A stretch of 64,000 nucleotides of DNA from Acidimicrobiales bacterium (GCA_041394245.1 JAWKIR010000002.1:2728001-2792000), one strand, 5' to 3'; positions 1 to 8,789 are shown, counted from the first letter of the stretch. Numbers and translations: made by a program. Notes: generated by a model not told the origin, from the sequence alone.

Positions 1-2
1 TC

Positions 3-935
3 TCGGGCCCTGACTCGTTCACCTACACGATCGAGGATCCCTTCGGTGCCGCCGACGTCGCGACGGTCTCGGTGACGGTCGGTCCGCCGCCGCCCAACAC
101 CCCGCCGACCGCGGTCGACGACGCGGTGTCGACGCCGTTCGCAACCCCGGTGACCGTCGATGTCCTCGGCAACGATTCCGACCCCGAAGGTGATCCCATC
201 ACCGTGACCGCAGTCGGCGCCGCGACCAACGGCACCGTTGTCGACAACGGTGGCGGTTCGGTCACCTACACGCCCGATCCCGGTTTCAGTGGCGTCGACG
301 CGTTCACCTACACCATCGAGGACACCTCGGGGGCGCCGTCGTCGGGCTCCGTGATCGTCAGCGTGGATCCGCCCAACACGCCACCCGTCGCAGTCGCCGA
401 CGGGGCCGTCACCGGGTTCGAAACCCCTGTCTCCATCGCGGTGTTGGCGAACGACATCGACCCCGACGGCGACCCGATCGTGATCGTCGCGGTGGGCGCG
501 GCGACGAACGGATCGGCCGTCGACAACGGCGGTGGCACGGTCACCTACACCCCGGACCCCGGCTTCTCGGGTCCGGATTCGTTCACCTACACGATCGAGG
601 ATCCCTTCGGGGCGACGGCATCGGCGACGGTCACGATCGCCGTCAGCGCCGGCCCGCCTCCCAACAATCCACCGATCGCGGTGGCCGATTCGACCTCGAC
701 CGCCTACGAAACGAGCGTGTCCCTCGACGTGCTCGGCAACGACTCCGACCCCGACGGCGATCCGATCACGGTCGTCGCGGTCGGCGCCGCGGCCAACGGC
801 GTCGTCGTGGCCGGCGGCGGTGGGTCGGTGACCTACACCCCGAACGCCGGGTTCTCGGGTGCCGATTCGTTCACCTACACGATCGAGGATTCGGCGGGGG
901 CCACCGCGTCGGCGACCGTGGCGGTCACCGTGGCT
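3..935 (+). repeat. Tandem ~282-nt Ig-domain repeats
   Basis: Repeat units of about 282 nt encode one Ig-like domain each. The 32-nt blocks at 15-46 and 579-610 are identical, two units apart, and a shorter version recurs near 870-895. Such DNA-level identity suggests recent duplication or gene conversion. Confidence 0.8.
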
Positions 936-1814
936 ACCCCGCCGACCACGACCACCACGACCACGACAACCACCACCACGACCACGACAACGACCACCAC
1001 CACGACAACGACAACCACCACGACCACGACCACCGTGCCTCCCCCAACGACAACGACGACCGTGCCGCCCGTCACCACGACGTCGGTTGCTCCTCCGAGT
1101 GTGTCGCCGACCGGCAATCTGGCGCCGCTGCCGGTCCAGGACCGCGGTGTGACCTCGGTCGGGGTGGCGATCACACTGCCGATCCTCGGCAATGATTCCG
1201 ATCCCGACGGCGATGAGCTCACGCTGGTGAGCGTCGGTCAGCCGGCCAACGGCACCGTGGTCCTCAACGCCGACGGCAGCGTGTCCTACACCCCCGACCC
1301 GGGCTTCTCCGGTACCGACACGTTCACCTACCTGGTCGTCGACGCGTCGGGTTCGACGGCGACGGGAACGGTGGTTGTCCAGGTGGCGGCAGCTGATGAG
1401 GCCGGACCGGCCGACGATGACGTCGCCCTTCCGCCGGCCGAGGTGCTCGGCGCGAGCGAGATCTCCATGGCCGGCGTCTTCGTCGGTCAACCCTTGACGC
1501 TCAGTGTGGCGCCGGGATCATGCAGCTCCGATGTCGAGATCTCCATCGACGGCGTGGTCGCGGCGACGGCGCCGGCCGACGGCTCACCGATCGCGCTGCC
1601 CACCGACGGCGTCGACATCGGCATCCACGATGCCCAGGTGACCTGCGCAGTCACGGGTGAGGTGCTCACCTCGACCACGTTCAACTCGGTCCGTCAGCGT
1701 CAGGGGGGCGGAGGTGGTGCCCAGAACGCCGCCTCCGTCATGGTGAGCGCACTGTTCGTCCTGATCGGTATGAGCCTGTTCGTCTCGGAGAGTCACACGA
1801 GGACGAGCCGATGA
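3..1814 (+). CDS. Ig/cadherin-like repeat surface protein, C-terminal part
   Basis: The frame is open from the window edge, so the N-terminus lies outside. It encodes tandem beta-sandwich repeats of about 94 residues with the signature N-D-x-D-P-x-G-D, then YTP-x-x-x-F-x-G-x-D-x-F-x-Y (bacterial cadherin/VCBS/Big_9 type). One repeat is partial, three are complete to about 935, and one follows a 30-residue Thr tract (945-1034). A cysteine-containing domain follows (about 1447-1700), then a Gly-rich linker and one C-terminal membrane helix (about 1728-1790). No LPXTG motif is seen, so anchoring is probably by the helix. The stop overlaps the next start (ATGA), suggesting co-expression. The role is probably a surface stalk or adhesin; the ligand is unknown. 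Confidence 0.8.
   Translation, partial: SGPDSFTYTIEDPFGAADVATVSVTVGPPPPNTPPTAVDDAVSTPFATPVTVDVLGNDSDPEGDPITVTAVGAATNGTVVDNGGGSVTYTPDPGFSGVDAFTYTIEDTSGAPSSGSVIVSVDPPNTPPVAVADGAVTGFETPVSIAVLANDIDPDGDPIVIVAVGAATNGSAVDNGGGTVTYTPDPGFSGPDSFTYTIEDPFGATASATVTIAVSAGPPPNNPPIAVADSTSTAYETSVSLDVLGNDSDPDGDPITVVAVGAAANGVVVAGGGGSVTYTPNAGFSGADSFTYTIEDSAGATASATVAVTVATPPTTTTTTTTTTTTTTTTTTTTTTTTTTTTTTVPPPTTTTTVPPVTTTSVAPPSVSPTGNLAPLPVQDRGVTSVGVAITLPILGNDSDPDGDELTLVSVGQPANGTVVLNADGSVSYTPDPGFSGTDTFTYLVVDASGSTATGTVVVQVAAADEAGPADDDVALPPAEVLGASEISMAGVFVGQPLTLSVAPGSCSSDVEISIDGVVAATAPADGSPIALPTDGVDIGIHDAQVTCAVTGEVLTSTTFNSVRQRQGGGGGAQNAASVMVSALFVLIGMSLFVSESHTRTSR
945..1034 (+). repeat. Thr-codon (ACN) microsatellite
   Basis: Thirty consecutive Thr codons (ACC/ACG/ACA mixture), followed by a second short Pro/Thr stretch. 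It forms an extended, possibly O-glycosylated linker between Ig repeats and is prone to in-frame length change. Confidence 0.9.
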
Positions 1815-2602
1815 GAGGAAGTCACGTGGGCCGGTGTCGAAGTCTTGCGGGGATCATCGTCGCCCTTGTGGTGGTTTCGCTGTGGGGGGCCACGCCCCTC
1901 GGAGCACAGGAGGACGGTGAGGTGACGGTCGAGTACCTGCTCGACGGTCGATCCATCGAGGAGGCCGACTCGTTCGATCCGCACGAGTTCACGCCCCGTT
2001 CGGTCGGCGAGTTCGTCGCCACGGTGACCAACGGCACCGACGAGACGGTGTCGATCAGTTCGGCCCGGCTGCGGGGCCGGATGCTGGGCATGACGTTCCT
2101 CTCGTACGACACGCTGGTTCTGGTCGACGTCCCTGCGGGCGAGACGGTCACCTTCAGCGTGCCGGTCGACCTCTACGACGTCGACGACCAGGCGGTCGGC
2201 TTCCTACGGGCCGACATCTCGCTGCTCGATGCCGATCGTGAACCGATCGTCACCACGGGCTTCGCCGTCGATGTCAGGGGCCGGACACTCTCGGCCATGG
2301 GGATCTTCGCCGTCGTGATCCTGGTGATCGCCGTCGTGTCGACCGCCGCCAACGTCTGGTCGCTTCTGCGCCGGACGCTGCCGGAGAATCGCTACATCCG
2401 CGGCGTACGGTTCGCAGTCAGCGGCTTCTCGATCGGCCTCCTGATCGCGGTCGGCTTCTCGATTCTGCGCATCTTCCCGCTGCCGGGCACGGGCTGGCTG
2501 CCACTGGTGTTCATCCCCACCATCGCTGCGTTCGCGTTCGGCTACGTGCTGCCCACGCTCCGTTACGGCCGTGTCGAGCGTCCGGTGCCCGATCCGGCCT
2601 GA
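1811..2602 (+). CDS. Secreted/membrane protein of unknown function
   Basis: 263 residues. An N-terminal signal peptide (hydrophobic stretch ending near GAQ, residues ~12-33) precedes a beta-rich extracellular domain of about 130 residues. Then come a membrane helix (~160-180) and two more helices (~200-250). The start overlaps the upstream stop by 4 nt (ATGA), so translation is probably coupled to the Ig-repeat protein; the two may form a surface complex. I do not recognise the family. Confidence 0.75.
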   Translation: MRGSHVGRCRSLAGIIVALVVVSLWGATPLGAQEDGEVTVEYLLDGRSIEEADSFDPHEFTPRSVGEFVATVTNGTDETVSISSARLRGRMLGMTFLSYDTLVLVDVPAGETVTFSVPVDLYDVDDQAVGFLRADISLLDADREPIVTTGFAVDVRGRTLSAMGIFAVVILVIAVVSTAANVWSLLRRTLPENRYIRGVRFAVSGFSIGLLIAVGFSILRIFPLPGTGWLPLVFIPTIAAFAFGYVLPTLRYGRVERPVPDPA

Positions 2603-2617
2603 CGGCGGCGGAAGGGT

Positions 2618-3787
2618 TCAGTTCGCCGGGAGGTCGAACCCGGTCGGGAGGTGCGCATCGATCACGTCGCGGTCGGCGGCGAGGCGCCCGATCTCGTAGA
2701 GGGGCCGAGCATTGTCGCCGCGGTCCATCTCGCGCAGCTGTTTCACGATGCCGGCGAGATCGTGGCGACCCAGGGCCTCGATCTCGCCGGTCTCGAGTGC
2801 GAGGTCGTAGCGCAGGTAGGTGAGCAGCGGCGTTCCACCGAGGTACTCGCCGCCGAGGTCGCCGATCTCGGAATCGATGGTTCGGGCATTGGGCGCCGTG
2901 GCCAGGAACTGCATGAGCAACTGGTTCAGGTCGTTGCTGTCGTTCATGAGCATCGCCGGAACCTCGCCGGCCCAGCTCCACATCTTCGACGAGAGCACCT
3001 GTTCGGGAGTCCGGTTCACCTCCCACGCCCCGGTGCCCACCGAGACGAGGAGCAGCTGATCCGCGCCGGTGGGCCAACGGAACCCGTAGCCGGCGGCCGT
3101 CGCGACCAGGAGCAGCTGCAGCGACGGGTTGACCGCGGTGCTCACGGCGCCGTCGATGAACGCGGCATTCTCGCCATCGGCGAGCTCGATGCCGACCGGT
3201 CGGAAGAAGGTCGGTGCCGCGGTGCTCGCCCGGGTGGCGTCGCGGAGTCGCACCTGGGCGTTCTCGTTCCCGTACACGCCGTCGGGATGATTGTGGAGCG
3301 GCCAGACGCTCCAGGTGTCGGCTCGCTTCGCGACGATGCAGAGGCCGGTTCGCACCTCGGGATCGCCCAGCCGGATGTCGCCGAACCCCACCGCGAGTTC
3401 CCGTTCGAGCACTTCCTCGCTGTAGCGGGCGGCCAGGAGATCGCGGAGCCCGGCCCGGCGGCCGAAAACGGCCGGACCGAGTTCGAAGTAGATGTCTCGG
3501 ACCTCGGCCACCTCGCGTCCGGTGGCCAGGCCCGCTGCGAGGATCGATCCGGTGCTGGTGCCCCCGATGAGGTCGAAATAGTCGCTGAGGACGAGATCGG
3601 GTCGGCCGTGACGTTCCCGCAAGACCTCCTCGAGTCGTTCGAGGTAGGCGATCGTCAGTGTGCCCCGAATGCCGCCGCCATCGAGGGCGAGGATGCGCTT
3701 CGGACCGGGTGCGGTCAGCCTGGCCCGCACCGTGCCCTGGGGCACCGTTTCGTCGAGGGTTCCGTCGCCGTCGGCCACGGCGCTCAC
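2618..3787 (-). CDS. Patatin-like phospholipase
   Basis: 389 residues from a GTG start. The patatin fold is clear: the oxyanion-hole loop DGGGIRG near residue 37, the nucleophile elbow G-T-S-T-G near 75, and the catalytic Asp in I-D-G-A near 210. It should hydrolyse acyl esters of phospholipids through a Ser-Asp dyad. No signal peptide is evident. It lies 21 bases downstream of the CBS gene on the same strand, so the two may be co-transcribed. Similar patatins serve as CBASS effectors, but no nucleotide cyclase is nearby, so I prefer a general lipase role. Confidence 0.85.
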   Translation of the reverse strand: MSAVADGDGTLDETVPQGTVRARLTAPGPKRILALDGGGIRGTLTIAYLERLEEVLRERHGRPDLVLSDYFDLIGGTSTGSILAAGLATGREVAEVRDIYFELGPAVFGRRAGLRDLLAARYSEEVLERELAVGFGDIRLGDPEVRTGLCIVAKRADTWSVWPLHNHPDGVYGNENAQVRLRDATRASTAAPTFFRPVGIELADGENAAFIDGAVSTAVNPSLQLLLVATAAGYGFRWPTGADQLLLVSVGTGAWEVNRTPEQVLSSKMWSWAGEVPAMLMNDSNDLNQLLMQFLATAPNARTIDSEIGDLGGEYLGGTPLLTYLRYDLALETGEIEALGRHDLAGIVKQLREMDRGDNARPLYEIGRLAADRDVIDAHLPTGFDLPAN

Positions 3788-3808
3788 GCTACTCGGAGGC
3801 CGGGCCTG

Positions 3809-4228
3809 TCACAGAAGCTCGGCCAACTGGCGGATCAGGTCACTGCTCGTGACGATCCCTTCGAGCGCGCCGTCGTCGTTCACCACCACGACCGAATGGG
3901 TGTCGCCGGTGGACATGTGGTTCGCGACCTTGCGGACCGATTCGCCGTTGCGGACGGTGATCAGGTCGGTCGACATCGCGTCCTCGAGCGTGAACTGATG
4001 GTCGAGCATCGTCCGCAGCATGCGATCGTCGTTGCTGTCGACGTCGTACACCAGTCGCAGGATGTCCGTCGACGAGATCATCCCGACCGGGGTGTCGCCG
4101 TCGACGACCGGGACGTGGTGGTACTCGCCCTTCTGGAGAAGGGCGTAGACGTCGGACAGTGGCTGTCCGAGGTGGACGGTGTCCGGCTCGCGGGTCATGA
4201 CGTCGGTCAGTGAGGGCTTGTGCTTCAT
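3809..4228 (-). CDS. Tandem CBS-domain protein
   Basis: 139 residues starting MKHKPSLTDVM, chosen because GGAAGG precedes this ATG by about 8 nt and the longer open frame upstream is not protein-like. Two CBS motifs are present: residues ~8-65 (HVPVVDG, then GMISSTDIL) and ~75-135 (HSVVVVNDDG, then GIVTSSDLI). Such paired CBS modules bind adenine nucleotides and act as energy sensors. No catalytic domain is attached, and the partner is unknown. Confidence 0.85.
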   Translation of the reverse strand: MKHKPSLTDVMTREPDTVHLGQPLSDVYALLQKGEYHHVPVVDGDTPVGMISSTDILRLVYDVDSNDDRMLRTMLDHQFTLEDAMSTDLITVRNGESVRKVANHMSTGDTHSVVVVNDDGALEGIVTSSDLIRQLAELL

Positions 4229-4352
4229 GTCGACACCCTTCCCCGGCACGGCGGTCGGTGACAGGGCCGAAGGTCCCTGCGGGTGGCGGCGTTTCGGGGG
4301 GTCGTGCCAGGATCGGACGCACGAGGTCGGTCGCCGGGACGGGGATGCAGGG

Positions 4353-4922
4353 ATGAAGATCGTGCAGGTCGGCAGGTCGCTGGGCGCCATGCTGGCTGCG
4401 CCGGTTCGTCTCCGGCGCAACCCTGCGCACGCACCGGTCGATGCGTCGCACTATGTCGTGCCGACGTTGGCGCCCACGCGCGAAGCGACGACCGTCGAGG
4501 CTGCCGACGTGCCCGTGGCCCGGACCCCGGCCGGCCGCTGGCGGGAATGGCCGCCGATGGTGCTGCGCGACTGTGACGAGCCGCTGCCCGAGGGTGCACC
4601 CGATCTCCGCGGGGTGTGGCAGGCCTACAAGGGCCCGATGAAGGGTCACATCGAACGGATCGAACAGGCCGGCGACCGGGTCGTGATCACGGCCGCCGGT
4701 GTCATCCACGACATGTTCGCCAACGGCACGATCGCCGGAGGAGTGCACGACGAGGGTGTGGGGGGTGCCGAGATCCACGTCGTGGCCCGCTACGACGAGG
4801 GCCGGCTCGATCTGTATCTCAATGGCAGGCGTCGAGTGGTCACTCGCTACCTCGACGGCGCAGATCTGGTCTGGCGTTGGGGTCCCTACACGAGTCGTCT
4901 CCGCCGGATCGTAGGCCCGTAG
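4353..4922 (+). CDS. Conserved hypothetical, beta-barrel-like
   Basis: 189 residues from the ATG at 4353; a longer open frame starts at 4179 but overlaps the divergent CBS gene and reads as non-coding. The C-terminal half (L-R-G-V-W-Q onward) has alternating beta strands and ends in W-R-W-G-P-Y-T-S, resembling a small lipocalin-like barrel. It has no obvious signal peptide or catalytic motif, and I do not recognise the family. Confidence 0.6.
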   Translation: MKIVQVGRSLGAMLAAPVRLRRNPAHAPVDASHYVVPTLAPTREATTVEAADVPVARTPAGRWREWPPMVLRDCDEPLPEGAPDLRGVWQAYKGPMKGHIERIEQAGDRVVITAAGVIHDMFANGTIAGGVHDEGVGGAEIHVVARYDEGRLDLYLNGRRRVVTRYLDGADLVWRWGPYTSRLRRIVGP

Positions 4923-4957
4923 CCCTCGAACGAGTCCTGGCGAAACAGGCACGACCA

Positions 4958-4963
4958 TAGAGT
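4958..4963 (+). promoter_or_regulatory. Leaderless -10 element
   Basis: TAGAGT ends 6 nt before the ATG at 4970, placing transcription start at or beside the start codon. No Shine-Dalgarno is seen. Confidence 0.65.
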
Positions 4964-4969
4964 GCTCGG

Positions 4970-5686
4970 ATGCCTCGCTACGCAACGTTGAACAACGAGT
5001 ACCTCGCCACCTGGTTCACACGCGAGGACCCGGGCGGGCCGATGTGGGCCCTCAACCTGATGAAGTACCGCGAGCGCGCCGACTACGAGGACGGTCGGGA
5101 AACGACACTCTCGGGGGCCGAGGCCGACGACCTCTATGCCCCGCACGAACAGCTGAAGGCCGTGGGCTCGAAGGTGGTGCTCGTGGCTCCCGTGCGGCAT
5201 CAGCTGGTCGGCGACGGCACCGTCTGGGACCGGATCGCCATCGCCCAATACGCCACCCGGATGGCCATGATCGAGATGAACATGCGCGACGACTTCCAGG
5301 ACGCACACGTACACAAGGAGGCGGGGATGGACACCACCATCGTCATGGCGACGTTCCCGGTCGACGGCGACCCGGTCCCGCCCCAGGAGTCGGGCGAGGG
5401 TTCGGGCCGACTCATGCTCCTGCAGGTCGTGGCCGACGCCGCGCATCCGGACGTTGCCGCAGACATCGAGTCGACCCGTGTCGGTCGGTTCCGGGTGGAG
5501 GATCGCTTCCTCGGCGACCACCGCACCTTCGCCGAGGCTCGGTTCGACCTGATCAGCGAAGCGACGGCGGACGAGTTGGCGGCGAGTGGGACCGTCCACG
5601 ACGAGGCGAACTATGTGGTCGTCGCCGACCCGGTCATCGACGAGGTGGCCCGGTCGCTCAGCGATCCGACGCGGGTGCTCTTCTGA
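4970..5686 (+). CDS. DUF1330-like dimeric alpha-beta barrel protein
   Basis: 238 residues. Motifs such as MWALNLMKYRERADY resemble DUF1330/EthD-type ferredoxin-like folds, apparently duplicated (residues ~20-130 and ~140-235). No cofactor motif is visible; these proteins are usually small enzymes or binding proteins of unknown substrate. The start follows a leaderless -10 element. Its stop overlaps the ATG of a short open frame (TGATG). Confidence 0.65.
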   Translation: MPRYATLNNEYLATWFTREDPGGPMWALNLMKYRERADYEDGRETTLSGAEADDLYAPHEQLKAVGSKVVLVAPVRHQLVGDGTVWDRIAIAQYATRMAMIEMNMRDDFQDAHVHKEAGMDTTIVMATFPVDGDPVPPQESGEGSGRLMLLQVVADAAHPDVAADIESTRVGRFRVEDRFLGDHRTFAEARFDLISEATADELAASGTVHDEANYVVVADPVIDEVARSLSDPTRVLF

Positions 5687-5742
5687 TGGAGGTCCTTCGC
5701 ACACCCGACGCGCGGCACGTCCGGCTCGACGGTGGCGAATGA
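5686..5742 (+). pseudogene. Short ORF resembling a haloalkane dehalogenase N-terminus
   Basis: An 18-codon frame, coupled to the previous gene by TGATG, begins MEVLRTPDAR. Haloalkane dehalogenase-type alpha/beta hydrolases typically start this way. The frame stops after 18 residues and no other frame continues the family, so it may be a remnant of a deleted gene or chance. Confidence 0.25.
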
Positions 5743-5768
5743 CCGAAGCGGGCGCCAAATCTTCGGTC
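5741..5768 (+). terminator. Hairpin, possible terminator
   Basis: Perfect 8-bp arms GACCGAAG and CTTCGGTC flank a 12-nt loop. There is no T-tract, so intrinsic termination is uncertain. It sits at the end of the 4970 unit and before the next gene. Confidence 0.45.
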
Positions 5769-5859
5769 GGCCGGCGGCAAGGTGATCGGGACGGGGGTGT
5801 GCAACCATCCAGAGCGCCGGCGCCGCCGCCCGGGAACCAGTCATGAACGAGGACGAGCC

Positions 5860-6780
5860 ATGAGCATCGAAACGAGAGCCGCAAGCACCTTCGTCATCAG
5901 CATCACGCCCTTCACCCAGGCCGGAGACCTCGACGAGGCGGGACTGCGTGCACATCTGCAGCGTCTCGGCCGGAGCGGGATCGGCGTCTATGTAGCCGGG
6001 AGCGGGAGCGGTGAGGGCTACACGCTCACGCTCGACGAACGTCGACGGGTGATGGAGATCGCCGGCGAGGAGCTCTCCGGCGTCGTGCCGGTGCGAGTGA
6101 TGGGTGTCGAGCCGCGAACTGCCGCCGAAGCGATCGAGCTGGGGCGCGTCACCGCCGAGGTCGGCCTCGACGCGATGCAGCTCTACTCACTCGACATGGG
6201 ACACGGCTATCGCCCCCGTTCCGCCGAGCTCGAGACCTACCTCAACGAGGCGCTCGATGCCGTGACCTGTCCGGTCGTGATCTCGACCCATCAATCGGTC
6301 GGCTATCGGTATCCGGTCGACCTGCTGGCGTCGACGGTGCAGCGCTACGACCACGTGATCGGCCTCAACATCACCACCCCCGACATCGGATACCTCGCCG
6401 CGGTCATCGAGGCGGTCGACGGTGCGGTCGATGTGCACGTCGGTGGACCGATGCACGCGCTCACCGCGCTCGGGCTCGGCGCCCAGGGCTACCTCAGCTC
6501 GGAGGGCAACATCGCCCCGAAGCTGTGCATGTCGCTCGTCGATGCCCACACGCAGGGTCGCGGCGCTGCGGTGTCGGAGGCCTTCACCCGGATCCTGCGC
6601 CTGTTCCGGGCCACCCAGGCCGCGGGCGGCATCGTCGGTACGAAGGCCGCGCTGCGCCGACTCGGGGCGGCCGGCGGATGGCCTCGCTCACCACGGCTCA
6701 CCGGCGATGACACGACGGTCGACGCGCTCGTCGCGGTGATCGCGGATCTCGACCTGGTCGCGAGCGAGGGCCTCGACTGA
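5860..6780 (+). CDS. DapA/NAL-family (beta/alpha)8 protein lacking the Schiff-base lysine
   Basis: 306 residues; start chosen for GAGGA 9 nt upstream. The fold matches dihydrodipicolinate synthase/N-acetylneuraminate lyase: residues 10-20 VISITPF, then G-S-G-S-G-E-G-Y (family GTTGE region), then a Tyr-containing strand LYSLDMG. Where family members have VIGIK, with Lys forming the Schiff base, this protein reads VIGLN. The aligned Asn implies loss of aldolase chemistry or a different mechanism. Neighbours give no clear pathway. Confidence 0.8.
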   Translation: MSIETRAASTFVISITPFTQAGDLDEAGLRAHLQRLGRSGIGVYVAGSGSGEGYTLTLDERRRVMEIAGEELSGVVPVRVMGVEPRTAAEAIELGRVTAEVGLDAMQLYSLDMGHGYRPRSAELETYLNEALDAVTCPVVISTHQSVGYRYPVDLLASTVQRYDHVIGLNITTPDIGYLAAVIEAVDGAVDVHVGGPMHALTALGLGAQGYLSSEGNIAPKLCMSLVDAHTQGRGAAVSEAFTRILRLFRATQAAGGIVGTKAALRRLGAAGGWPRSPRLTGDDTTVDALVAVIADLDLVASEGLD

Positions 6781-6788
6781 GTGGTCGA

Positions 6789-7565
6789 TCAGCCGAGTGA
6801 CCGGCCGCCGTCGATCGTCACCACCTCGGCCGTGATGTAGCTCGCGGCCGACGAGGCCAGGAACGCCACCAGTCGCGCGACCTCGTCGGCCCGTCCGGTG
6901 CGCTTGAGGGGGATGGCCGAGCCGTAGGCGGCAAGCGCGGTCTCGACGTCGTTCGGGTCGACCGGAAGGGAGGCCCTTGCCGCCTTCGTATCGGTGATGG
7001 GGCCGGGGGCGACGGCGTTGACGCGAACGGTCGGGCCGAGGTCGAGGGCGAGGGATCTCGTGAGCGAGACCACGCCGCCCTTCGACGCGGCATAGGCCGC
7101 CATGCCCGGCCGCGGCTGGACGGCCGACACCGAGGCGATGTTGACGATCGCGCCGCCCCGCTCGACCATCTCGCGCGCGCAGGCTTGCGCGGTCGTGAAG
7201 GTGGCACGCAGATTGAGGCCGATCACCGCGTCCCACTCTTCGACCCCCATCTCGAGCGTCGAATGGTGCGGGAAGATGCCGGCGCCGTTGACGAGCACAT
7301 CGATGCGGCCGAAGCCGTCGAGCGCTCCGGCGACGATCGCCGCCGGAGCGGCCGAATCGGTCAGATCGACCGGGACGGCGATCGAACCGGGAAGCGACGC
7401 GGCGACCTCGTCGAGGGCGGCCGCGTCGCGGTCGACGAGAACCAGCGACGCCCCGAGCTCTGCGAACCGGCGAGCGCACGCGGCTCCGATGCCGTTGGCC
7501 GCACCCGTGACCACGGCGACCTTGCCGTCGAAGGACAGCAACTCCGCGAACGTCGGTTCGGTCAT
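6789..7565 (-). CDS. SDR-family oxidoreductase
   Basis: 258 residues. Classical SDR: TGAANGIG Rossmann motif near residue 20, N-G-A-G (NNAG variant) near 93, a catalytic Ser (S-V-S-A) and YAASK near 155. C-terminal I-D-G-G closes the domain. It is probably an NAD(P)-dependent dehydrogenase of a hydroxyacyl or alcohol intermediate. It follows the amidohydrolase by 13 nt on the same strand and so is likely co-transcribed with it. Confidence 0.9.
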   Translation of the reverse strand: MTEPTFAELLSFDGKVAVVTGAANGIGAACARRFAELGASLVLVDRDAAALDEVAASLPGSIAVPVDLTDSAAPAAIVAGALDGFGRIDVLVNGAGIFPHHSTLEMGVEEWDAVIGLNLRATFTTAQACAREMVERGGAIVNIASVSAVQPRPGMAAYAASKGGVVSLTRSLALDLGPTVRVNAVAPGPITDTKAARASLPVDPNDVETALAAYGSAIPLKRTGRADEVARLVAFLASSAASYITAEVVTIDGGRSLG

Positions 7566-7578
7566 GGGCGTGGGTCCG

Positions 7579-8688
7579 TCAGCGTCCGAATCCGAAGATC
7601 CGCTGGGCGTTGCCGCAGAGGATCGCGTGCTTCTCGTCGATCGGCACGTCGGCGAACGATGCCTTGATCGACTTCCACGAGTAGGGCCAGTCCGACGTGA
7701 TGTGTGGGTAGTCGTTGGACCACATCATCCGGTCGGCGCCGATGCGGTGGCGGTTCGCGATCGCGTAGTTGTCGTTGATGAACGTCGCCGGGAAGTGCTT
7801 GGCCATGTACTCGCTCGGGAGCATCGGAAGGTTCTGGTCGCGCAGCGACGAGTCCTTGTGGCGGAGATAGTTGTCGTCGGCCTGTTCCGAGAAGTAGGGA
7901 AGCCATCCGCAGTCGGTCTCGATCATCGGGATCGTGAGCTCGGGGAACCGGTCGAGCACGCCGCAGAAGATGAACTGCAGGATCCGCTGGGGAGCGTCGT
8001 TGAAGTGCACGGTGCCGGGGAGGCCCTGTGCGGTGAGCGGCCGTGGCATCCGGTTGCTGAGCATGACGTGGATGGCGAGGGGTAGGCCGCTCTCCTGAAC
8101 GCGGCCCCACACGGCATCGTCCTCGGGTTCGATGTCGAGGGTCCCGTTCGGGTAGCAGGTGAGCAGGAGGCCGACGAACCCCGGCATCTGCAGCACCCGC
8201 TCCAGCTCCGCCACGGTCGATTCGACGCCTCGGCTCGGCAGCATCGCCATGCCACCGAGGCGGGCCGGATCGTGGCTCGCGAACTCCGAGACGAAGTCGT
8301 TGTAGGCGCGCACCAGTTCGAGGTGGAGTTCGTCGGTCGGTGCCGCGGAGATCCACTGCCAGATGCCGCTCGGGAAGAGCACCTCGGCGTCGATGCCGTC
8401 GGCCATCATCTCCTCGACCCGGGCCTTCGGGTCGTAGCTACCCGGGTTGAGGTCCTCGAACCGGCACCATTTGCCCATCTGGTCGGGGTCCTTGCCGGCG
8501 CAGGCGCCCCAGCCGAAGGGGCGGGTGGCGGGCGCGCCCTCCATCACCCAGGCGTCGCCCTCGTCGAAGGACTCGATGCGGGGCACCTGATCGACGAACT
8601 TCGACGCGACCCGGCTCGTCCAGAGGTCGCCCGGCTCGTTGAAGTGCCCGTCGGCCGAGATGAGCTTGTAGGTGGGCGGGGTGGTCAT
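7579..8688 (-). CDS. Amidohydrolase_2 / ACMSD-superfamily metal-dependent hydrolase
   Basis: 369 residues; start chosen because GGAG lies about 9 nt upstream. The TIM-barrel amidohydrolase-related family (PF04909 type) is recognised from the N-terminal A-D-G-H-F-N-E-P, which replaces the usual D-x-H-x-H and thus lacks the second His. Also seen are AIHVML in mid-protein, MIETDCGWLP, and a C-terminal SNDYPHITSDWP with the metal Asp. Relatives are decarboxylases or hydrolases of aromatic acids. It is divergent from the Ltp-like thiolase, so it probably belongs to the same catabolic island. Confidence 0.85.
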   Translation of the reverse strand: MTTPPTYKLISADGHFNEPGDLWTSRVASKFVDQVPRIESFDEGDAWVMEGAPATRPFGWGACAGKDPDQMGKWCRFEDLNPGSYDPKARVEEMMADGIDAEVLFPSGIWQWISAAPTDELHLELVRAYNDFVSEFASHDPARLGGMAMLPSRGVESTVAELERVLQMPGFVGLLLTCYPNGTLDIEPEDDAVWGRVQESGLPLAIHVMLSNRMPRPLTAQGLPGTVHFNDAPQRILQFIFCGVLDRFPELTIPMIETDCGWLPYFSEQADDNYLRHKDSSLRDQNLPMLPSEYMAKHFPATFINDNYAIANRHRIGADRMMWSNDYPHITSDWPYSWKSIKASFADVPIDEKHAILCGNAQRIFGFGR

Positions 8689-8789
8689 GGCTGACTCCAG
8701 GGTCGAGGGGTTTGCGTACAACATCAAATTATTAGAAGATTCGATGACGCACAATCGGAACCGGCAGAATGACGACAGAGGGGGTGCGC

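Noticed and set aside
945..1034. Thr tract as a CRISPR or tandem DNA repeat element
   Set aside because: No spacers or repeats of constant length; it is an in-frame codon microsatellite in a coding gene.
2618..3787. Patatin as a CBASS CapV-type defence effector
   Set aside because: No CD-NTase, Cap2/Cap3 or other defence gene nearby; the linked gene is a CBS protein.
2651..4213. 520-residue open frame on the + strand opposite the patatin and CBS genes
   Set aside because: It is antisense to two genes with clear motifs (DGGGIRG, GTSTG, CBS), and its translation shows no recognisable domain.
4179..4352. Upstream extension of the 4353 gene
   Set aside because: It overlaps the divergent CBS gene and encodes Arg/Gly-rich non-conserved sequence; ATG 4353 is preferred.
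8689..8789. AT-rich divergent region as a regulator operator
   Set aside because: TTG-CGTA-CAA at about 8711-8720 has only 3-bp arms; no convincing operator or promoter pair could be supported.
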